Below are positions 56,766-64,000 of a DNA stretch of 64,000 bases, one piece after another. The notes below the pieces were generated by a model. That model was not told the origin of the DNA. It made no database searches and saw only the letters and a list, made by a program, of their open reading frames with translations. A program made the translations under genes and the position numbers. Source of the stretch: Panulirus ornatus (taxonomy: Eukaryota > Arthropoda > Malacostraca > Decapoda > Palinuridae); contig NC_092271.1 in assembly GCF_036320965.1 (NCBI RefSeq), forward strand, positions 12,362,596 through 12,426,595, given 5' to 3'. Positions within the stretch are counted from its first letter, which is position 1; every line of letters starts with the position of its first letter.

Positions 56766-58774
56766 ATCAACAGTAATTATGTTCCTTAATTTCCACTCGC
56801 CTGCAGGTGTTAAGCTATGAGAGCCATCTGACACAAGTCTTGCCTGAATCACTTTACAAATTTTCCACACACAGTAATCAAGTTTTGTATATACTTTATC
56901 TAAGCTGCATTGTAATGATGACAAAGTTGCATTGTACTGAAGACATCTATCATTATATTGCAATGTTTCACCAAATCTTACCTGATCACTAGTCACTAAT
57001 TACTGACAGTTTTCCTTGTAATGATCACATCAATATTTTGCAATGATAAAATATTTTCACTATACTGTTCACTATTCACAGACCCATACAAAAGTGGATG
57101 TTACAAAATAAACTTTTTCCCTACTCAACAAGCAAGATCACAACCATAAACTAATCACTTAATCATTATCCCCAATTACTTAGAAATTGATCACTTGCAC
57201 AATAATATTAACTGCTGCACTGTATAAAGATCCAAGTCAGTAACTTAGCGACATTAGTGTTGACACTGTCCTCCAATACACCTTTTACTAGTAATGTGCA
57301 TAAGACTCATAGACACACTATGTGTGTTCTTCCCCTGGCCTCTAAGTGCAGTCTGGGAAGCATTAAATTGGGCAAAGAGGAGCATTAGTGCAGGTTGTAA
57401 CAAGCAATTTGACGATCAAAACAGTAGTTTCATCAAGTCATTTTGGCAGGGAGAAAAATTTTTTATTTTTGATAAATGGTAATAATGTTAAAATTACATT
57501 ATCTTGGAGATGAATTTTGATTAATATGATTAATTCATACAGGTATATGGACCCTCAACGGATGTAACACTGGCAGCCTAATAGGTGGGAACAACAGCGT
57601 ATTACCGGTGTACCAGATCACAGGTCACCTGTGTGAGGCAGGGATGCCATCTTGAAAAAAAAATAATGTCTCCTGGTTCCAAAAACAACTGTGAATCTAT
57701 GACAAAAAGTTGAATGAGTGGATCTAATTCCACATCAATAAGGAATACTTAATCATTTGATTATGTTGATTTTAATGTGAAAGACAAAATTATTGTTAAA
57801 AAAATCATATTTAAGGTGTTTTTATTTAACTTAAGTTTAATCAATACACATGGATAACAGAAAGGAGCCACATATGAGACTATAGTTACGCAAAGACATG
57901 TTGAAGTGCAACGGTGAACACCATTCTGTTGTGATACAAATTATATAGTGGAAGTGCTCTCCATCACCTAAAAAGGTTTTTGTTATCAGGTTCAGTGTGG
58001 CTGTCCACTCCTAATAATTAACATGATTTGGTGAAAGCTGTACTTCACATATATCTAAGATCTAGACATCTGGATGACCAGCTGAGGAAATTGGTCTCTA
58101 CCACAATGCCACAAGACCTCAAACAATGCCACAAGACCTCAAAGACACTAATTGTAGGAGAGTAGAGTTCTATAAAGAAAAATATTGAAAGTTCTTGATA
58201 ATGAGGGATCAAATCAATTCCTGATTTTTTCAAAATCTACCTCACAGGTATTATTCCCACCATCATCAAATGCTAGTGCACAAAGTTCATTTACAAAACG
58301 AAATCTAAGGAAAATAGTAATGCATCTACTATCCACCAATGCTGTAATAGCAGAGGGTTACTGTAGGAACTTAACCCAACTCAGGACATGTTTAGCAGTG
58401 CAAGGGAGTAATAGGAGAAGTACTATGAGTCAGGGCCTCTGAGAGGAATTTCATCAGGGGGTACAAAGTTTTTTTTGGGTCCCCTTTCCTTCAACCTTAT
58501 CCACTCCAGTTTTATGCCATGAGCTGTAAGGCCAAACAGTGTATGGAAGATGAGAGAGGGGTGGAATGCTAGTCTTCAATATAAGCAAAAATTTTCTGAG
58601 ATCCCAGGAAATTCCCAGGTCCCCTTTTTGGACCCCCTGGCTCAGGTACAATATACCACCTGCATCCCCCCTCTCACTGGCTGTGCTATGAGTAATCATT
58701 GCAGGTGTGTATTTTGTATATTTCACTGAACTTTACTATCAAAACTATAATAAAAGGTAAACACAAACAAAGCT
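56766..58774. other. AT-rich intergenic DNA
   Basis: No gene recognised. Includes a perfect 20-bp tandem duplication (aatgccacaagacctcaaa) near 58104-58143, and an imperfect inverted pair 'cagggggtacaaa' (58456) / 'tttttggaccccctg' (58627). Confidence 0.5.
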
Positions 58775-58925
58775 GGTATTGTGGAAGGTGGGATATGGGA
58801 ATTTGAATAAAGGTAATGAGTGGTGGGATGAGGAAATTTGGCAGATGGAGAACAGGTAATGTGCAAGGAAGGGGTAAAAGAAAATGGAGTGAGTTTTTTG
58901 AAAGAGCACTCAATTTGTTACATCA
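58775..58925 (+). mobile_element. Old RTE-like LINE fragment (linker region)
   Basis: 'ggtaatgagtggtgggatga' and 'ggaagg..gggatatggg' align with about 40988-41036 of the intact element. Strongly decayed. Confidence 0.6.
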
Positions 58926-59179
58926 CTGATTTCCACTCATAGTACCACAGACATCTAGGGATGCCACAGAAGATTTCACTCATAAATCATTATAATACAG
59001 AGATATTTTTTGTGTTACAGTAAAACAAAAATCTGACTTTTATTGTTTTCATAACAGATCAAAAAATGATCCTATACCCAACCCATGTAAATTGTCATTT
59101 CTGTTTATATTTTGGATTAAATAGCAGTCCTGTACTCCAACTGCATGAATTAGAAATGCTTACGATAAAGCAAATCATA

Positions 59180-59590
59180 AATAAAGTGCAAGGAATATGA
59201 TATGGGAGAGGGGTGCTACAAAATGGAGGAAGTGCCATGAAATATGAAAGATGAGTTTTAGGAGCCTCTAGTGAAAAAATACTGAAAACCACTGTGGTAG
59301 ATGATAGTGTGGCATATATGGGGGGTTTAAGACATGGAGGTATATTAAGCGAGAAAGTCATGAAAATAGTTTGGGGAAAACTGGTGAGGGTATTTCTTAA
59401 GATGAAGTGTGGCAAAGTGGCTGGAATAGGTGAGATTGTAGTTGAGGGTGACAGTGTTTATTAGTTAGTCAGGATTTCCAATGTATACATAGTTCAAGGT
59501 GAGGTGCCTGAGGATTGAAAAAATGCCTGTATAATGCTGTTTCATATAAAGGCAAGAACAAAAGTGAATGCTTAAATTACCTCCTATGAA
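59180..59590 (+). mobile_element. Old RTE-like LINE fragment (start of RT)
   Basis: 'ggtgaggtgcctgaggattg', 'aagatgaagtgtggcaaagt' and 'gcaagaacaaaagtgaatgc' align with about 41360-41680 of the intact element. It has frameshifts, and the antisense ORF at 59095-59415 is only a shadow. Confidence 0.8.
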
Positions 59591-59714
59591 AATCTTACCG
59601 AATTCTTCCCAGTTTCTGAGTTTATCAGTTTCCCCAAGTCCCTCCTGGCGACATGGCTTTAATGTAACTATGACTGGTTGCCCCCTTATTTCCTCACTAT
59701 AATCACCAATTCTC

Positions 59715-59715
<1 letters not shown>

Positions 59716-59769
<54 letters not shown>
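59716..59769. repeat. (GT)n microsatellite
   Basis: GT run of about 26 units in the region downstream of the WDR91 stop codon. Confidence 0.98.
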
Positions 59770-59772
<3 letters not shown>

Positions 59773-59952
59773 CAGTATAAAGAGGTAACTCTAAATTCAA
59801 GGGGCCCCATTTCTGAAGACATTCTTTACTATCACACAACTTGTTGAATTTCTACATACCAGATGCTTTAACAGTCACATAATTTAGATTATTCCATTTA
59901 TCTACAACTAATGCTAAAAAAGTACTTCGCATCTATTCTAATAAATTTTCCT

Positions 59953-60105
59953 TCACTGATGCATTAACGTGGCAACTGTGACTGAACCATCCAGAGCTGC
60001 AGCTACTGAAGGACCACACTGCAGAGCATTGCACCAGTCCACAGTGACCACAGGGGACTTGTGGCCTCCCACTATTAAGGCCTGCTCCAAGTTGCTCTCA
60101 CCAAC
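59953..60105 (-). CDS. WDR91: WDR91 final exon
   Basis: A 153-bp exon read on -, after acceptor tcttgctag. It starts VGESNLEQALIVGGHKSP, continues VVTVDWCNALQCGPS and ends AALDGSVTVATLMHQ with TGA at 59953-59955. This is the closing WD repeat. Confidence 0.87.
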   Translation of the reverse strand, partial: VGESNLEQALIVGGHKSPVVTVDWCNALQCGPSVAAALDGSVTVATLMHQ

Positions 60106-62414
60106 CTAGCAAGAAATATGTTTTAGATTATGGAAGATTTACAGTTTAGAGTCCTATCTTTCTATATCTATTGAGCTGTTTCTCCCATTTAAAACACAGT
60201 AATCCAGGCAGTCGTCCTGAAATACTATCTAGCTCATAAGAATACATAAAGTCTAGTGTAACAAAATTAACAAAACCTTGATGTCTTTCTCTAGGAAACT
60301 TACTAATTAGTCTGATAATTCCACAAGAACTGGATATACCTCTGCCTGCACAAGATATTATTGTATATTAAGAACTACAACAAGCACCTACACTACACAG
60401 TATCCTGACAATAGTACACCAAGAAATACATCTTTTAGTTATTAACTATACTTTCTCCAAGTTTCATGAATAAATTGTGCAAGTTTGGATATTAGGTTGT
60501 CATAAGAATGAACTGTGACAACATCTGCAAGATCATGAGAGAAATCAGTAATGATGATTGCATCAACCCACAAGAGTACCTGGATAAACTTCAAAGTTGG
60601 CCAGATAAATGAATGGCGAGATTCAATTCAAGTAAATGTAAGGCAATGAGAATGGAACTGAGGAAAAGTAGGGCTCAGTGTAGTTATTACCTTGCAGGAA
60701 ATGAAATAAAGGAATCTGTATGTGAAACCTTAAGGTCGACATTCTGCCTAATATACTATTACAGCTACACATTCAAAGAATGGTAAAAGAGGCAAACAGT
60801 TAGAAAATAATAAATATTGCATTTAAATGTACTGACACAGACATGTCTGGTAAACTATTTACTACATGTCAAACCAAAACTGGATTATACCATCTAAATC
60901 TGATCACTGCACCTAAGGAAGCATAAAGATCTGATTGATAGGTGAAAAGAGGATAAACCATGATGGTTCCTGAACCAAGAGGACTGATCTATAAAGAAAG
61001 ACTGAGGGTTACAAAGCAGTCCACATGAAGGAGACAAAAGTAATTGGGGATCTGAAAACAGCCTTTAAGTTTCTAAATCAGCTGCACAATAATGACAGTG
61101 AACAAGTCTTCAAAAGATGCAGCACCTCAGTAACTACAGTCCATAACAAAAAGATGAGCAAAAATCTAGTTAAAAAGGATGTTAAAAGGTACTGGTTCAA
61201 TGCTAGGGTGCCAATTAGAAATGATGTTAAGAGGTACTGGTTCAGTGTATGCTGGCTGATTACAAAGATGGGGGGTCCTATGAGAGTAGAACTCTCTCCC
61301 TATATTGTATAAATAGATAATTACTCACCCAGGGTTTTCAAAACAATGTTGTCAATTTATGCAAGAGGGAGATAGTTCTAATCCCATCTCTAGTGTAATA
61401 CTAACATACCATCCACCTCCAAAATTTCCAATATTTCCATATGCAGACCACTATTTCAGCATCCAGATAAGTGTATATGAGGGAATAAACAAACATACTA
61501 ACAGACATATTATGTATAACATAAAAAATGTATAAGAGGCAGCAAAACTGGGTATAAATACCAGCATACAATGATATACAGCACATACACATAAATATAT
61601 ATGTAAATATAAGTATCCTAAAACAATGATCACAGCACATACATAGTATATCATTCTTTTAACAAAATAACATATGACTATATGAAAGACTAAGCAAATG
61701 TGGCCTTTCCTTGTCTGATCCTGATGCTACCTTGCTAGCATGGGAAACAATAATCAAGTATGAAAAGAAGTAAAAGTAAAACTGAAAAAAAAAATACATG
61801 GGATGGAAAAACCTAGTCTGGTAGAGAGTAGTAGATATATATTTACAACAAGTAATCTTAAAGGATTCCTCTTGAGAAATATGGAGGGTGAGAATGTCTT
61901 AGCCCTGATTTTCCTAAATACATCACACACAATGTCTTTTATGCCTGTGAGATAGACTGTAGAGAAGAGAAATAGGACACAACAAAAAAGCATCTTAACT
62001 ACATCTGAGAATCATGCAATATACATTACAATTCATGGTACATTATACATGACAACTAGAGAGTGGATGTGAAAAAATGAGGGCATTTCTTCATCTGTAA
62101 CTGGTGCTACCTTTCTGAGGCAGAAAATGGTTAGCATGTATGAAAAATAAGCATTAAAATCAAATTAAGTATTTTTCTTGTCATACCACAGCTATCATAC
62201 TCACTTTATAAACAATGGGTCCACAAGGAGAACAAGTAAGCACATGTTCCCCATCTTGATGCAATGCAAACAGAGGACCATATGGACGAAGAAGAACACT
62301 GCGACCAGAGCCTGCACCTCCACCAACTCCCACCAGGAAGGGCCCAGCAGCACGTTCATGAAGAACATGATCCATCACACGTGCACCTGTCTGGGCCATG
62401 CTCCAACAAGCAAA
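59953..62414 (-). CDS. WDR91: WDR91 homologue, last two coding exons
   Basis: Two minus-strand exons (62205-62414, then 59953-60105) join in phase 0 to 120 codons plus stop. They match, strand by strand, the last part of the WD40 domain of WDR91: a W followed about 15 residues later by AAGPFLV, then PYGPLFALHQDGEHVLTCSP, GPIVYK, and in the next exon GGHKSPVVTVDW and LDGSVTVATL before the stop. WDR91 works with WDR81 on endosomes, binds Rab7, and restrains class III PI3K to allow early-to-late endosome conversion. The upstream exons (LisH/coiled-coil part and earlier WD repeats) lie beyond the right edge; none is seen in 62415-64000. The gene converges on Naam. Identification is by recall of family features, not by a search. 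Confidence 0.85.
60106..60529. other. WDR91 intron, AT-rich
   Basis: Intronic DNA between the two WDR91 exons. No element recognised in this part. Confidence 0.6.
60530..61320 (+). mobile_element. CR1/L2-like LINE, decayed RT and C-terminus
   Basis: The + strand reads in broken frames DKLQSWPDK, ARFNSSKCKAMRM, YYLAGNEIKE, then KPKLDYTI and, in an open frame at 61025-61312, GDLKTAFKFLNQLHNNDSE and KNLVKKDVKRYWF. These are landmarks of the end of CR1/L2-clade reverse transcriptases. Antisense to WDR91 in its last intron. Multiple stops. Confidence 0.75.
61690..61770 (+). mobile_element. RTE-like LINE 3'-end relic
   Basis: 'gatgctaccttgctagcatg' plus 'ggaaacaataatcaagtatg' resembles the LINE 3' end (gctacctcgcaaacgcggga ... 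aaagtataat). Confidence 0.55.
62080..62155 (+). mobile_element. RTE-like LINE 3'-end relic
   Basis: 'gcatttcttcatctgtaact' then 'ggtgctacctttctgaggca' and 'agcatgtatgaaaaataa' match the same 3' end, closer than chance but strongly decayed. Confidence 0.55.
62205..62414 (-). CDS. WDR91: WDR91 penultimate exon
   Basis: 210 bp read on -, with donor aaa|gtgagt and acceptor cttgacag. An in-frame TGA sits immediately upstream of the acceptor, so the exon must start here. It starts FACWSMAQTGARVMD, contains the GVGGGAGSGRS insert and ends GPIVYK. It forms the second-to-last blade of the propeller. Confidence 0.87.
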
Positions 62415-62644
62415 CTGTCAAGTAATGATTGATTTTCGATGAAGTAGCTTCAAGAACAGGTGAACATTAACCTAAACTGCACACATCCATTCTGTAGCTG
62501 CCATATCTAACGTACTGAAACACAAACCTATCATCCACAGCCAAGCCCTACAGACTATTCCATAATTTATCATGAACACTTCATACACCATGATTCAGCT
62601 TAAAGATAAACAATCCCCTAGTCCCAAATTATTAACTATCTATT
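62415..62644. other. WDR91 intron sequence
   Basis: AT-rich; no further exon or element recognised. Confidence 0.5.
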
Positions 62645-63752
62645 TATTCATTCTATCATACTTGATTGCCATTTCCGCACTGGCAAGGTAGCGCCTAGAA
62701 ACAGATGAAGGAAGACCCAACCATTCATATACACACATATATACATACACACTCATACATGTTCATATACATTCACATACACAGCCATATACATATACAT
62801 ATCTACGTATTCATACTCACCTTCATCCACTCATGGAACCACCCCACCCCACAGGAAACAGCATCATCACCCCCTCCCTCAGCAAGGTAGATCCAGGAAA
62901 ATTGACAAAAAGGCCACATTCATTCACACTCAGTTTCTAGCTGTCATGCACAATGCACCAAAAACACAACTCTCTATCCACATCCAGGCCCCACAAACCT
63001 TTCCATGGTGTAACCCAGACATTTCACATGCTCTGATTCAGTCCACTGACAACATATTGACCCTGGTATATCCCATTCTTCCAATTCACTTAGTCCTTGC
63101 ATGTCTGTCACCTTCCTACATGTTCAGGTCCCAATCGTTCAAAATCTATTTCACTCCATCTTTCCACCTCCAATCTGGTCTCCCACTTCTCCTTGTTCCC
63201 TCCACCTCTGACATATATATCCTCTTTGTTAACCTTTCCTCACTCATTCTCTCCATATGTCCAAACCATTTCAACACACCCTTTTCTGCTCTCTCATCCA
63301 CTCTTTTTATTATCATACATTTCTCTTACCCTTTCATTACTTACTCGATCAAACCACCTTACAGCATATATTGCCCTCAAACATTTAATTTCCAACACAT
63401 CCACCCTCTTCCATGCAACCCTATCTATAGCCCATGCCTTACAACCATGTAATATTGTTGGAACTAATATTCCTTCAAATATACCCATTTTTGCTCTCCA
63501 AGATAACGTTCTCTCTTTTCACATGTTCTTCATCGCTTCCAGGAACTTTGCCCACTCACTCCCCTACCCTATGACACTTCCACTTCCATGATTCCATGAT
63601 ATCTAAAGCACTTCACTTCCTCCAGTTTTTCTCCATTCAAACTCACATCCCAAATAACTTGTCCCTCAACGCTCCTGAACCTAATAACCTTGCTCTTACT
63701 CACATGTACTATCAACTTGCTCCTTTCACACACTTTTCCAAACTCCCAAGGA
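62645..63752 (-). mobile_element. RTE-like LINE, decayed 3' half
   Basis: The reverse complement aligns with the 3' third of the intact element. It runs from about 42265 (KVCERSK-like) through GIFEGILVPTILHGCKAWA and CLRAIYAVRWFDRVSN to the 3' UTR with 'ctagctgtcatgcacaatgc' and the end 'cgcactggcaaggtagcgcc'. Stops and frameshifts are present. Confidence 0.88.
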
Positions 63753-64000
63753 CTACTTATGATGCACAGTGCAGGTCATCAAAGTCAGTTTATTTAATCA
63801 TCTCTCCCATAACTCCACCATTTCAGCAGACCCTTTACAGCCCTCTCAATCAAACTGTACTTCTGTTCAGATCTCACTCTTACACTGCCTTGCCTTAGAT
63901 CACAAATCATCCTCAGGCATTGTACTTACATGTCCACACTCTTCCTTTCTTTTGCAATAAAAATCTGAGACTCACATCCATTTAATACTGTCAAGACTAC
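63753..64000. other. Unassigned sequence at right edge
   Basis: After the LINE alignment stops, the sequence is pyrimidine-rich with no recognised exon or element. Confidence 0.4.

Noticed and set aside
58456..58641. Inverted 13-bp pair (cagggggtacaaa / tttggaccccctg) as a hAT-type MITE
   Set aside because: One mismatch in the pair, no matching 8-bp target duplication, and no second copy in the window.

Overview
The window is eukaryotic and almost certainly comes from an arthropod, most likely a decapod crustacean. The reasons are split genes with GT/AG introns, very heavy microsatellite and minisatellite load, long (TA)n and (GT)n tracts, several non-LTR retrotransposon families (RTE-like, jockey-like, CR1/L2-like), and tRNA-derived SINEs. 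I see no prokaryotic operon, CRISPR array, rRNA or free-standing tRNA gene.

Left half (1-34,600): essentially a repeat desert. It opens with a 20-bp minisatellite (1-995). A 17-bp G/T-rich array (9665-12688) abuts an unrelated 21-bp array (12689-15208). There are three unrelated arrays with the same 31-bp period, a 69-bp array with both strands open, and an array of TGACGTAA-like sites. Three tandem copies of a short element separated by (TA)n lie at 4788-5750, and a near-perfect 48+48 nt hairpin repeat lies between two (TA)n tracts (6697-6796). A 5'-truncated RTE-like LINE (28350-29703) and a decayed jockey-like LINE (30568-32940) close this half. The only candidate host feature here is a TATA/Inr pair followed by an unrecognised GC-rich ORF near 2.5-3.0 kb.

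Right half: two recognisable host genes, tail to tail. On + (exons from 34966 to 48647) is an EF-hand nicotinamidase of the insect Naam type (nicotinamide to nicotinate, NAD+ salvage). Eight exons join in phase to about 321 residues. The first roughly 30-40 residues, including the start of the first EF-hand, are not seen. The 8.2-kb intron that splits the second EF-hand loop carries two RTE-like LINEs in opposite orientation. One of them (39899-43175) has an intact 998-codon endonuclease/reverse transcriptase ORF and a 9-bp target-site duplication. On - (59953-62414) lie the last two coding exons of WDR91, an endosomal Rab7/PI3K regulator; its other exons lie beyond the right edge. The 11-kb gap between the genes is AT-rich and holds SINEs, LINE remnants and probable 3' UTR sequence.

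The most notable structural observation is that the ~245-bp short element looks like an internally deleted derivative of the RTE-like LINE. One end matches the LINE 5' UTR and ORF start, and the other resembles the LINE 3' end. It behaves as a non-autonomous passenger landing in (TA)n tracts.
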